Source of the DNA: Myrica gale
Taxonomy: Eukaryota > Streptophyta > Magnoliopsida > Fagales > Myricaceae
NCBI GenBank assembly: GCA_963930655.1
Contig: OZ005604.1
Span: 2,304,001-2,368,000, forward strand
Direction: 5' to 3'
Length of the DNA stretch: 64,000 nt
The notes under the pieces are model-generated. The model had not been told where the DNA came from. It made no database searches and saw only the letters and a program-made list of their open reading frames with translations. Position 1 is the first letter of the stretch. Each line of letters starts with the position of its first letter. A program made the position numbers and the translations under genes. Shown piece after piece: positions 28,301 to 40,834 of this stretch.

Positions 28301-31300
28301 TCGAGGACAATGCAGCAGAAGCCGTTATCTCAAGGCGGGTATACAGAACTCTGGAAACGAGCTAATCATGTGAAGGCGGCAAAGAGGAAGAGAATCAATG
28401 AGTCTTGAAGACATGGCATGGGGAAGAAGAGTACTGGAATGGGATCCTAGAAAGTCGTGAAGAATGGAGCACGTTTTGCATCTACAGAGCAAGTCGCAGA
28501 GGACGGGTTTGGGCTTTGTTGTGAAGAGACCATGACATCCCTGGGCTTGAAGAAACCGAAGCAGCTGGTTTGGGGGTACCTTAGGTACTCTTGGAATATA
28601 GAGGTAAAACGAAGACAGGACGTATACGTCATGGCAGTACGTGGTCGAATATGATTGCCCATTTACGGTGTTCAATCCTACACACGAGCGTCAAGAGCTG
28701 GCTGCCTGAACGTAACAACAGATCTCGCGTCCGACCTTCGAACTTCAAACTCTTTTTTTTTTCTAAGTGACCTTCCAACTTCAAACGTTAAACCTCAGTC
28801 CTTGAATCTTGATCAATCCAACTAGTTGCAATTTCCAATAATTGCCTATTTCATAATTTCAATTTAATTTTATTATCCCAAAAAATTATATATAATTTTC
28901 TTCTAATTTACTATATGAGAGAATCCTTTTTTTCTTACATCAACTTTCTAATGCAATCTTAAACCCCCATTGAAATTTATTTACATTCCAATCTCATTAT
29001 TAATATAATCAGTATAAAAAAAACCAAAGATAATAAAATGATTACCTTCATTGATTTTGCCTATTAATTTAATGATATTTTAGATAAATTTTTTTACGTG
29101 TTTGTGTGAACAGTAGAATCCACAAAAATAATGTTTAGAAAGAGAAATTTTTGAAATTTTTTCTCTCGAAAAATGTGAGAGTAAAAAAATATGTTTTGAT
29201 GACAAATTTGTGAGATAAATTTTTATGAATTTTTGTAAATACAAAAAAAAAATTTGTATGATTTTTCACATAAATAGACCGATGATTAGATAAAAAATTT
29301 ATCAAAAATATTTTGTGCGGAAAAATAATATTCGGATTGAAAAAAAAATTAAAATTAAAAAAAATTATTAACCAAACATGATCATTAATTTTCCTGACCC
29401 AAGTAGTAGTACATTCGTAGAGAATATTGCTCAAAGGTTATATAAAAGAGATATCCTATTGTTAAGTCAACCATGGACCCTTACCTTTTCAAGGAGGTCC
29501 TGATTAAGGCAATTTAATTAATAAAATAATGATTTTTTAGGCAATTTAAGAAATTATAATTATTCTTGAGTAGTGAGAGAAATATGTTTATTGAAGCTTC
29601 CCGACATAACTACTTAATGGGCCTGATTAATCTCTTGATAGAGATAATTTAGATTAGTTGCAAACGGCTGTTATAAGAGAATCGTTTTCTTTATTTTTAA
29701 AGTGCTTTTTCCCTTTTGCTCGTGCCTGGGCGGCTGGGCTGGGACAAGAAACACTGAGAAATTCGTATCTTAACTGGCAGAGAAGCAGGCCGAGGAAATC
29801 ACGAGCCAGGTTTCGAGAAAAAGCCTCGGCCCAAAGTTCGGTGGATATAACATACGAAGAGCCTCGGCCCAGCATCGGAGCCGAGGAAATCACGAGCAAA
29901 CCCTTACGGCCCAGATAACTGACAATTGTTAAGAGTAAATTAACTACCGGATTGGCACTACCTTGATATGTGCTCTGCTCCAGTAGAATTTTAATGGAGT
30001 TTTAACTTGACGTATAACGTGTCGGAAAAAAAAATTATTGGGGTATAATTTTGAACGATATGTGATCTGTTTTTTTAGACATACAGATCATTTTATTCGT
30101 CAAAAGTTAGCCCATTAATGAGGGAGGATAAGCTATCCGACCCAAAAAATAAATATTTCATCCCTTAATACATGCCGGTCTTCTATAATTAGTTAGCTAA
30201 TTTTTAGTGGACAAAAGGACATATATATATATAAATTTGATTACATAGACAATTTCGTTCAAAATTACACTACAAGAACTGATTTGTTAAAAGTCAATAC
30301 CACATGGACTGTATAAAGTAACTAAGCCAAAATTTTTACAACATGCAAATAAGTTATTATCTTAAAAACTAACTCGAACGTTTAGAATTTGTTATTATGC
30401 TCTCAATCAGATCAGTGTCTTTCTCGAGCAAGTTAATTTGTAATTTTGGTTGGAGCAATTGTACACAAAACCCGAGTGTAATAGATTCTCTAATTATATG
30501 TATAATTATTTATCACTTTTGACTCTTGATCTTATTGTTGCATGCCGAGTCTGAATTTTATCTGATCGTTACCGATACCGGAATTTCGTTCAAAGTTGCC
30601 ATTCGAAAGCAGTCAGTCAAGTGGGTTTACAAGAAGGAAACGGAAGTCGATCGGGGTTGAATTTGGGAAAATTCCAACTCACCAACCCACTTGACAGATT
30701 TCAACTCCACCAACCCACTATTAATCCCAGTCCAGATATAGATAGCTAGTTTCAATTTTCCACAGCAGCCGGATCGATCATTGGTCAATCCGTCCCTCGC
30801 TGTCACTTTGAAAAGCTAATTAATCAGCCCGGCACCTCAAGGGGTTGGTGTAGACTAGTGCATGCGTCAGGAACAATGGTTAATTACCGGTTTTTGCCTC
30901 CTTTGCAAATATAATTAATTTAAAATTTTAATCACGCTCCAAAAATAATAATAACAAAATTTTAATATTTGTCTCTATTAAATCGTGATCTTTTTTATTA
31001 GAGTAGATATAAAATATTTACTTAAATCATCTCTCTTTATTTTTTTTATCAAATTTCATAAAATATTTACTTTTTACTATTTTCTCACAAATTTTAATCT
31101 ATCTCAATTTTCACAACGTTTCTCAAATACTTTAGAAAATCTTGATTAGCAAACATGCTTAAGTTAAGTTTTTAGTTGAGATTTTGAATTCTCTTAATTA
31201 CAAATGAAGCCTGAAAATATTTTCTTATTTTTATGATTTTACGTGGAAACAAACACAACTTAGGGTGTGTTTGTTAACTAAAATTTTACACAATAAAAAA

Positions 31301-32041
31301 TTACAATATAATCTATCTTCCTATCATATCATTACTTTTCACCATAACAAATATTAAAAATAATTTCTCTCATCACTTTTTCATTAAATTCAATACCCTA
31401 AAATTTTAACATACAAACACAACCTTAATAGGATCATTAATTAAACGAACGTGCATGTCCCCAAGCCTCAAGAGATGTGTAATTGTTTGTTTGCTCAAAA
31501 TCTTTTACACATACATTTCAAATTTTTCACAAATCCCAAATAAACTTCAACATTTAAAAAATTATTACAATTTTAAAAATATTCTCCCAAATTTCTGTAA
31601 ACAAACTTATCCTAATATCCGTTAAACTACAATTCAAAGACAAGGCCGATATGGATATAATAGACTATTAAGTGGGTGATACGTGCGATGGAGAAGTTTG
31701 AAAATTCATGCATGCTCATCTCAAGTGCTGAGCAGCTAGCGCGCACTCCAAGCCAGTCTTATTGGGCGGGCGGGGTAGGAAGGGCCCCAAAACGGCCTTT
31801 AAATGGTGAACAACTTGATGATTCCTTTGTGAAGTACTACTAATCTACTATCACTAAATTGGATTCTGAATTCTGATAGCTAGTTCGCTTTGAGCTACGT
31901 AGGGTTTCTCAGCTCGTGCTCTTTCAGTTTCATTGTCTCCAGAAAAGCCCACCACTCTAGCTAGCTAGGTCTACCCGACATCCAATTTACCCCACAAATA
32001 ACGAAAGCCTCAGAAAGTAAATTTGGTATCCCACTCCCATC
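28301..32041. other. Gap between the GBP and KCS genes
   Basis: No gene is seen. It starts with the GBP 5' flank. AT-rich, low-information DNA follows, then a GC-richer patch at 29,710-29,920 where an 18-base word GCCGAGGAAATCACGAGC occurs twice (about 29787 and 29880). A Tourist-like MITE lies at 31263-31424. A TATA-like TTTAAAT at about 31798, some 240 bases before the KCS start codon, is a plausible KCS promoter element but is unproven. Confidence 0.4.
31263..31424. mobile_element. Tourist-like MITE, 162 bp
   Basis: The termini GGGTGTGTTTG and CAAACACAACC are imperfect inverted repeats, and both flanks are TTA (31260-31262 and 31425-31427), the usual PIF/Harbinger target duplication. The interior is AT-rich and non-coding. 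It sits about 600 bp upstream of the KCS start codon. Confidence 0.8.
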
Positions 32042-33956
32042 ATGATTTTGGATGAGCTCCATGAGCAGTTCAGCCAACTCAAATATCCCGGTTTCATCTC
32101 ACCACTTCTATGTTCAGCACTAATATGTCTCTTAGCGTACACTTTCATCACCAGGCGTTCACGCAGTGTTTTCTTAATAGATTTTGCATGTTACAAGCCG
32201 CCGCCCACCCAAATGTGTACCAAAGAAAAGTTCATAGAACGTTTCAAGATCTATGGAAACTCCAACGAGACCAGTATAGAGTTCATGAGGAAACTTCTGG
32301 GAAAATCTGGATTAGGTGAGAAGACATACATGCCCTCCAATTTGCTGAGGGATCCCCCGGATCTGTGCCTCAAAGAGACGAGGAGGGAGGTGGAGTCTGT
32401 GATGTTTGGGGCCGTGGATTTGCTACTGGAAAAGACCCAAGTGAAGACTGAGGATATAGGAATAGTAATAGTGACTTGTACGATTCTGAACGTGGTGCCA
32501 TCTCTTGCTGACATGATAGTGCATAGGTATAAGCTTCGAGAGAATGTTCTGGTCTACAATCTTACGAGCATGGGGTGCAGTTCTGGACTCAGAGCTATAG
32601 GCTTTGCCCAAAAGCTACTCCAGGTAGGCTAAATCTCTCTCCCTCTCTGTTCGTTCCTCTTTTTACTTGAAAATTTATTAGAATCTGTAAAAACAATTGT
32701 TGAGATTTGTGAAAAATGATTGGAATTTATGTGAGTACAGTTTCGTTTAAAGCACATGCATGCTAGATATCAAAGAATATTTTAGCATGATTGTCGTTTT
32801 CTCGTCTTAGCTTCTACTCGGACACCAATTATTGTGTGAGTGAGGTTATTGGACGGGTGAAATTAGAAGTTGAAAAATGTCACGTCATTTAATGAAACCG
32901 GGTCGGTTTCGCGGGTCGGTTTCGTGACCCAGTTTCATTAAATGACGTGATATTTTTTCAATAATTAGATTTCTCAACTTCTAATCTCACCCGTCCACTC
33001 ACACACTAACCTCATTGTAAGGAAAGACAAATAAAATAATAACTTTAATACACTGTAAGGAAAGTTTCGCTGGGATTCGATAATTTTATATCATTAATTT
33101 TATCAACTCGTGGACAGTATGTTCATTTTGGATGTTCTTTTTCTCACAGGTGCACCGCAACACCTATGCGCTTCTGGTCAGCCCAGAGAACACCCAGCAA
33201 ATGATCTACAGAGGCAATGAAAGGTCCAAGCTCTTTATGAATTTCCCACTCCGTGTAGGTGGGGCCGCCGCCCTCCTCTCAAATCGGCCGTCCGATCATG
33301 GCAAGGCCAAGTACCAGCTCCTCCACACCGTCCACACCCACACCGCCAACTCCGACCGTTCTTATCAAAGCATTTACGAAGAAGAAGACCCAGTAGGAAT
33401 TGGAGGTGTCACCATCACCAAAGAACTCTTAGCTGTGGCCATCGAGACCGTCGAAGCCAACATCCACGCACTCGGACCCTTAGTCCTTCCCTTGTCGGAA
33501 AAAATCCGATACATCACGAACTATATCACAAGACGTTACAACCTCGCCGATATCAAACCTTACGTACCAAATTTTAAGAAAGCTATAGAGCACGTGTTCC
33601 CCCATGTAGGCACAAAACCTGTCCTGGACGAGTTTGAGAAAAACCTAGGCTTCAACGAGGCCGACGTTGAAGCTTCTAGGATGAACTTATACAGGTTTGG
33701 GAACACATGTAGCAGCTCAACTTGGTATGCGCTGTCTTACGGTGAGGCGAAGGGGAGGATCAAGAAGGGTGATCGTTTGTGGCAAATTGCATTTGGGTCT
33801 GGTTTCAAGTGTAGCAGTGCAGTTTGGCGAGCTCTGAGGACCGTCGATTCTCATGACAGAATGAACCCATGGAAGGATGAGATCAATGAGTTTCCTGTGG
33901 ACTTGAGGAATATTGAAACTTATTCCGAATTATTTGAGCCTGCAAAAAGGAAATGA
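32042..33956 (+). CDS. 3-ketoacyl-CoA synthase (very-long-chain fatty acid condensing enzyme)
   Basis: Two exons (32042-32623 and 33150-33956) encode 462 residues. The family condenses acyl-CoA with malonyl-CoA on the ER in the first step of very-long-chain fatty acid elongation for waxes, suberin and sphingolipids. One hydrophobic segment near residues 18-37 is the membrane anchor, where many relatives have two. The triad is intact: Cys179 in SMGCSSG, His346 in PHVG and Asn379 in RFGNT, with spacings (167 and 33) that fit FAE1 as remembered. The supporting His258 and His342 are also present. Several motifs are unusual: NLTSMGCSSG replaces the common NLGGMGCSAG, and VTCTILNVVPSLA replaces VNCSLFNPTPSLS. 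It is thus a divergent member, perhaps of the KCS7/15/21 type, and its substrate cannot be predicted. The start is the first ATG and gives a normal N-terminus. The intron holds a foldback MITE. Confidence 0.93.
32834..33017. mobile_element. Foldback MITE in the KCS intron
   Basis: The two arms are near-perfect inverted copies: GGACGGGTGAAATTAGAAGTTG on the left pairs with CAACTTCTAATCTCACCCGTCC on the right. Inside them CACGTCATTTAATGAAAC pairs with GTTTCATTAAATGACGTG. The centre is GGTCGGTTTCGCGGGTCGG. Such a hairpin in the intron RNA is a possible source of small RNAs, but that is inference. No clean target duplication was identified. Confidence 0.75.
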
Positions 33957-34736
33957 TTGGAATTTGGACAAGTTCGGGATGGATTCGAGGCAGGAGCTAC
34001 CATTTAGTCTTACTGCAACACAAACTCGAAAAAACAAAAAACATGAGGAGATGGACTTATGTTGCATATAATATGTTTCCAATAACTCTGAATCTGTTGT
34101 GGGTGTTTTCTAAGTTTATTTTTCTTTTACTTCGCATGAGAGTGCTTGTTTCTGAAAATATATATCAAGCTGAAAACTTTGATTCTCCAATTCATCAGAC
34201 ACCGTGGGAGAATATAATTTAAGAAAATAAATCCAACTCTTCCTATCAGTTTAATTTCTTGAGATCGAGACTGTCAATTTTTAGCGATGATCTTGAGTTC
34301 AATCAGAGCAGATCATGGCATTGGATAGCGCTTCTTTGGGGAACAATCAGAGCCCCACAATAAAGTTGAGATTCTTCTTTCCAGATTTATCGGTGGCAGA
34401 ACCCCCACAACAATAATCTTGATGTGTCGTTGGAATTGACATGTTTTTGGCAACATATGTTAGTGGATGAACAGTATTGACTAAAACTACCACATGTTTT
34501 TAGTAACCAAAACCACATTCCTTTCCAGTTGTCTGATCTTCATGCAAAATCCCTTTGCTTTCGTTAAAGTGATCTACTCCAAATAATAATAAAGCAATCA
34601 CGCCATTCACGAGTTTAGCCTCTGAACAAAAGGGTTCGCGTGATTCTCAACGTTAAAAAAAATTAAAAATACAGTGTGAAATTACTATTTATTGTAAAAT
34701 TTTAAATTATATATAAAAAAATTATAAATACACCGA

Positions 34737-35235
34737 GGGGTAATGTCATACTTCGCCCCCTAAGTATGGGGTCAAATCAATCTCGCACCCCTAATTATAA
34801 AAATGACGATTTATGTTCTCCAATTAACTTTCAAAAATCATCAATATACGTCATTGTCCAAATCAGTACTTAAATAATTAAAAATGTGTAAAATGACCAA
34901 AATGTCCAAAGACAAATTTTTTAAAATAAACAAAATTCGAGAAATAAATTAAAAATAAATGGATTACTGAAATAGAGATTCAATAGTTTTATTTGAAAAT
35001 ATTACATTTTTAAATAACATTTTTTATTTTAAAATTAATTTTTAATATTTTTAACAATTTTATCTGGGCATTTCCGGTTATTTTGCATATTTTTCCCTTT
35101 AACTTAAGGCTGATTTGGAAGGGGAAGTACATTGATAATTTTCGAAAGTTAAATAACGTAAATCGTCGTTTTCATAATTAGGAGAGTGAGATTGATTTTA
35201 AGCTAATCTTAAGGGACTAACTATGAGATTAACCC
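34737..35235. mobile_element. Non-autonomous inverted-repeat element, about 0.5 kb
   Basis: The left arm contains GTCAAATCAATCTCGCACCC, then CTAATTATAAAAATGACGATTTA. The right arm, reversed, contains TAAAATCAATCTCACTCTCC, then CTAATTATGAAAACGACGATTTA. The arms are about 120 bp each and flank AT-rich non-coding DNA. The style suggests a Mutator-type MITE, but no target duplication was resolved. Confidence 0.65.
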
Positions 35236-38200
35236 ATATACTAATTTAGTTTATATTCCTGACAGTATGATTAATTCAAAGGGGAAGATATATGTTCAGG
35301 CTCCAAACCGCATATAATTAATTTGAATAAGGGGAAGATATATTCACCCTCGTGTATAGGAATTGAATTATCTCACATGCTCCAGGCCCATTAATTCGGC
35401 CTTACGGGGTGTGAATCCCTTCTGTTTTGGTCCAAACTGCAGCGGTCGGGGCCTTATAATCTGCCAAGTGCGAAAGATAGTACTATTCTGGCCTTGCTAA
35501 TCATGAAATAAAACTGTCTTAAGTGATATTGTGCAGTTTCCATACACTGGCCCATTCTTTCAAAGGCCGGGCCCATTCTGATCTTCGGGGTGTGAATTCT
35601 ATTTAGGCCCGGTTCAAAACTTAGTGTCCCATAAGATTGGTATATGGGCCTGGCTAATAATAATATGATATGTCCACCTAGAATTGCTTACCATATACGT
35701 TGTAAAACTACTCAATAACGATTGAACATGAAAAGAATGGATTACCAATAAGTCAGTTACCAAACAGGAAAAAGGAGCAAACAGAAAGGAATACTCTTCA
35801 GAAACAAGAATAACCAGTAACCATCACTTTGGACTTGGAAAAGGGAGGAATTAAGGATTACCATTTACTAGTAACCAAACAGGAAAAAGGAAGCAAGGAA
35901 ACTGTTCTTAATTCAAAAGAAATCCACTTTTGGCAACTCCTCAAGCTCAAGCAGGGTTAGACGTAACAATATGACGATAATATATAATACTCTCATATAA
36001 ATCTGACATTCTGTGGTGTGGTCCAAACTTTGTGGTCACTCGTGGCACAAGGAAGCCACCCCCACGTGTATGGATCATCATCAGACATGAAACGAATCTC
36101 TCGTGTTCTTTGCACCGACTGCAGCCTGAAGGAGGAAAAAGAGGAAGAGCACTGAAAGTGACAAATCGTAGGGGAGAATCCCTCTTTCTTCTTACCCACT
36201 TCTTCTTTCCTGTACACTTGAACCTTTAGTCTTTCAACTGCCATAACTGGCCCCTCGCTCCTGGCACTCAAATAGACAGAGCCGTGAGTAGAGCAAATGA
36301 TGTTTGGAGGGAAATTTCCTTCAAAAGAGGAAGATAATAATACGAGTGCAGAACTCCAACGAACCCAAATCTTCAATAACTCAAAACAACCCAACTCTGG
36401 TATAAACCAATACAAGTTTGCAGAAAGTTTTGATGAGGCATGATAGTGTCTACCTATCCAAGTTATTGTTCGTTCCTTCACTTCCACTATTCTTCTAAAC
36501 GAAGAAAAATCAATGGATAATCTTTCTTCACCTCATTTCTCCGTCTCTCTCGCCAAAAACAGATGAAAGAAATTAAGTGGATCTATCTTTTTGCATCCTT
36601 CGTACATCTTCCATTCAACCCTTTAGTTATTTCTACCAAATGCAACCAAACATGTCACTGTTGTACGTTTCAACTACTGTTTTTTTGACCCTTAGGGAGG
36701 CGAGAAGATATCATGTCTTGCTGAAGTATTTAAACGACGTAACTGGCTGGGGAGAGCAGCTTTTGACCGCGGTAGCTCTAGTGGAGAATTGAACTTTGTG
36801 TATGTTTATTTTATATTGGCCGAAATAATGACTTCGAGCACACAACAATTGACTTCTGGCCTATAGCCCGGGTCATTATAAAAATTACTTTTTATTTTTT
36901 TTATTTTTTTATTTGTTTTACTCACTTTTTCATTTTTTTATTAAATTTTTTTATTTTATTTCTTCATTTTTTATTATTAATTTTTAAAATTTTACCCTTG
37001 TTCCCAAATGACACACACAGCATCCACTGGAGTTAAAAGCTGACCGCATTAGAAAAATCACTTCATTCTATAACATGTGCTTAATAGCAATCTTTTACCT
37101 CGGATTTATTTCAATAGTCTGAGCCTTGAAAAAGTTATTCCATTATTTTCAACTCAGAAGATTTTGGAGCATGTGATTATTATTGATGGTTAATCTTACG
37201 GTGTCCGCAAGCCTAAGGTAGAGATCTGAGTGAGAGGGATAAATCAGTCAAGAGTCACCACGTGAGTGAGGTTCTGATGCCTCAATGAGTTTCTAGAGAA
37301 TATGTAGTTAGAATAATGAAAATGAACTTTATAAGGGCTAAGTAGACCCGTTGTGTCCATGTTTGAATGGAATGTGCGCTCGATTTCACTTTCTTTATGG
37401 GCTATGAAGTTATTAATCGTTCCTACTATTGTGGTTCTCGATTCTCGGCGATCCTTTCCTTAGCAGATTGTTTGCAGTTTGTAGTATTTGGGCGATTCTT
37501 CCTTGATTGGACTTCGAGTATATCGAGATTGGTGAGGTGAGATCGGATTACTTTTCTTTCCCTCGGTGATTCTTTCCATGCTTGGTTTGGGTTCCGCCAG
37601 AATTGACAAAGATAGTTAAGAGGGCCTCATATTTTGAATATTCTTTAAAACAGCCTATTCTTATGTCTTGTACTCTTTTATCATGTATGGGTTGAAGCCC
37701 CCCCGACCTCCGTAAGCCTTCTTTCTACGATGGGCTTAGGAGTATTTACCCATCAATTATAGAAGGGCAAGGAACTTCAAATATGGAGGCAATTGAATTA
37801 AGCTAATTGAGTTAACTTTAGAAGAGAGATTCGATGATAATTTACCATATGAACAGGGTCATGAGGATGTTTGCTTGTTGCATTTGTGTTACACCATATT
37901 TCTGCCGCATGAAAATATTACCTAATCCTGCACTAATATCCAAGGGTTCGCTTAGATATCATCCAGTGCAAATCCAAAGGAACGTTGTTGTGAGTAATCT
38001 CTAGCCTTTCCTTTTTATCGTTCTCGGGCAAAGATCCTAAAGAGGATGCCTAGCTTGTAAACTTAACAAAAAAAAAAGTTGTGGACTGACAATAACACGG
38101 AGAGAGAAAGAGAAAGAGAAAGAGATCTATTTTTTTTTCTTGGTGAGAAAGAGATCTATTCGGTTGATAAAAGTAGGTGGGTGGTCCATTTCAAAAAGTA

Positions 38201-39599
38201 ATACATTAATCAAACTTTATTCTATAGCTTAGCAATTTTCTTATATTAATATAATAAAAGGAGACTCTAAAATAGCTAATTATAGTCCACACTGACCCCA
38301 CTTAATTTCTTTTTCTTATTCAGAGTAAGAAGGAAAATTGATAGAAGCAATCACAAATTTTTATGTTAGAGTCTCACATTAATTAGAACCATTTAATTTT
38401 ATACTTCATATATTTGTTGGTTCACCTCTTCTCATAACCAATTGATATTAGAATGAAACTTGACATGATATTATTGGTAATTATTTATGAGTTTGATCCA
38501 CTTATTCATGTTTTCTCATTTATTATTTACGTGTATGGACTATGTTCATTCTACTTATACGATAATTAATTTTCGAGATGAAAGTAGACATTATTTGCTC
38601 AGAAACTAAAAAAGTATTAAAGTATTAATAAATGAGCAAAATCACTAAATTTCACAAAAGCAATGATTGTCATGTGACTAAAATACACGCGAACCAACTT
38701 CAATTACAATTTGCAAAATGGCATGTGGACCCCGCTCCGTCCCTGGGACAGAAACGACAAACCATGGTACATTTTAGCAGGAGATATTACAATAAAAGAT
38801 GGGGTTGCTTTGGGAACTGATTGAGGATTAATAAGTGACCGGATGGGGAAGAAGCTACCGTTGCTTGCAAAGCCTAAAGCTTAAACCCAAACTCCCAAGT
38901 AACGAAAAGGAAAACAAAGTAGTCTTTCCTTGTCTTGCAAGCAAAAGAAGATGATGTTCTCCATATATCCTCTCAAAATATTTTTCTAAAAACAAAACCA
39001 AATGGCACACCCTCAGTACACGTCTGTTTTGTCTTCCTACGTTCACATAAGAGAGTGCGTATCCAAACGGATAAAATCATAATTGAACATTTCGGTTATT
39101 TATTGAAATATAATTTTTTTTCTTCCAATACCATTCTGATATTTTATTAGAAGGGAATCAAAATAAAACCGAAATTTTTAAAATCAAAATTGTGTCCGAA
39201 AATTCTGACAATTCTATCAAAATCTTTGATTCAAATACTAGAAATGACTAAAAACGACTTCTGATTTTAGTATATACCGAAATCGAAAGTGCAACAGAAA
39301 ATTTTCTATTCTTACTTAAATTTGTACTCACCACTACTATTACTTAATAGGATCATGTGAGATCTGAGGGATCTTTCATTCACTTTTTACATATGGCATC
39401 GCCACTCCTTTTGGCAGCATCCACTAATTTGGAACTTAACTTGAAAGCCATATTTCGACCCGGATGTTTTCGGGATGCCCCTAATAACCAACGAATTGCA
39501 AGTATTTTTCCTTGTGCGGATCCTTTTTAAATGGGAACTTGATGACGGGAGTTACTCCACGTATTGCTTGACGTAAAACAGATAGTGGATTCATTTACC

Positions 39600-39895
39600 A
39601 CCGCGTGGGCTCCCTTCGTCGAGCGAATGGGGGTTCTCCCTTGTTCGATTTTTTTTTTACGAATATTCCACATGGACCTTTGTTTTTTGTTTTAAATCTG
39701 ACACGTGTCGCGATGTTATTGGTGGTAACGTGACACATCGTTAGCTGACTGTGCATGGAAAAGACGAAATTGGACGGAATGACTAAATCGATAAATGAGG
39801 ATAACCTAAGAACTTATGTGACCAAATTGAAAACTCAATAACCAAATCGATAATGAGCATAAAACTCAGGGATTATTTTAGTCATTAACCAAAAT
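39600..39895. mobile_element. Partial copy of the 45.1 kb Mutator-type MITE
   Basis: The segment shares with the element at 45129-45856 the words GCTCCCTTCGTCGA, TCGATTTTTTTTT, ACACGTGTCG, GTTAGCTGACTGTGCA and the terminal AACTCAGGGA(T/C)TATTTT(A/G)GTCATTAACC. Only one half, with one terminus, is present here, so this is a truncated relative. Confidence 0.7.
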
Positions 39896-40402
39896 TCAAA
39901 TTACTCACTTACACAATTTTTGAGACGGGATATTACTATTCCCTTAAATACTATATTCAACTCGTGACAACTCAACTCAACTCGCAGTATACATCAAGTT
40001 GAGACGGACACTCAGTACACGGCCTATCGTACTTAACTTGCAGTTTCAATACATCAAGTTCAGACTACCCTCACTCAATATAGTCGACAAACACAGGACA
40101 ATATATTTCTTTTTTATTAATAAAACGATGGGAAATTTTAAAATAGGACGAGATCGATTATGTTGAGGCTTCACAAACCGGAGAGGAAAATAAGGCCCTC
40201 TGAAAGAATGGGTTGTACTTGTGCTTTAGTGGGCTCGAGACAGCACGATTCACTCGTCATGAAATTCTCTTCCTCATTCTCCTTCGAGAAAAGAAATAAA
40301 ATCAGTAGGGACTTGCACCTAACCTTTTTTTCCCATTTCCTTCCTTCCATGCCCTCAGATCCGCCCATCTTTGATCTTACAGCGAAAGAGAGTTGGATTT
40401 TA

Positions 40403-40589
40403 AGGGGTTGTTCGTTTAACTGATAATTTTCAGGATTTTTTGTATTCTTGTAATACAAAAATCCTACAATCGAATATCATTTTTAATCTCACATAAAAAT
40501 AATTACAACACGCATACCAATTAAGTTAACATCACTTAAAAATTTTCAAAACATAAAAAATCCTCACAACACTCTAACCGAACACCCTC
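40403..40589. mobile_element. Tourist-like MITE, 187 bp
   Basis: It starts AGGGGTTGTTCG and ends CCGAACACCCTC, an imperfect inverted pair, and both flanks are TTA (40400-40402 and 40590-40592). It sits about 250 bases past the DUF506 stop codon and could lie in or near the 3' UTR. Confidence 0.75.
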
Positions 40590-40834
40590 TTAGACTTGAA
40601 AATTAAATATAAGTGAGGCAAAATTATCATTCGAATAAGAGATTACAGTTCCATATAAACCGAAAGGCCAAAAAGCCACTTCTAGCTAAAACTATATTGC
40701 TTTAGATTTTTATTAATACTGAGTAAAATCCGTCCCTTACATTTAAAAACCAGAAGGGGATCACACGGCTATAACCATATACCATCTGTAATTCTCTCTA
40801 ACAGTCAAAAACCAGAAAAAACAAAAACAAAATG

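Larger units (their letters stand above)
33957..40834. other. Gap between the KCS and DUF506 genes
   Basis: No supported gene is seen. The first 300 bases are the KCS 3' flank. Non-autonomous elements are listed separately at 34737-35235, 39600-39895 and 40403-40589. A 21-base near-repeat (GTTACCAAACAGGAAAAAGG and its GTAACC variant) occurs at 35756 and 35871. A 495-base open frame on the minus strand at 35993-36487 has no recognisable family. The stretch 36.8-38.1 kb is moderately complex but unrecognised, and a GA-rich microsatellite lies at 38100-38125. Confidence 0.4.

Noticed and set aside
35993-36487. 164-codon open frame on the minus strand
   Set aside because: It has no recognisable family, no splice partners and unlikely amino-acid flow. 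It overlaps no conserved feature and is best explained as chance.
36900-37800. Possible LTR-type element
   Set aside because: No paired terminal repeats, primer-binding site, polypurine tract or coding domain could be found.
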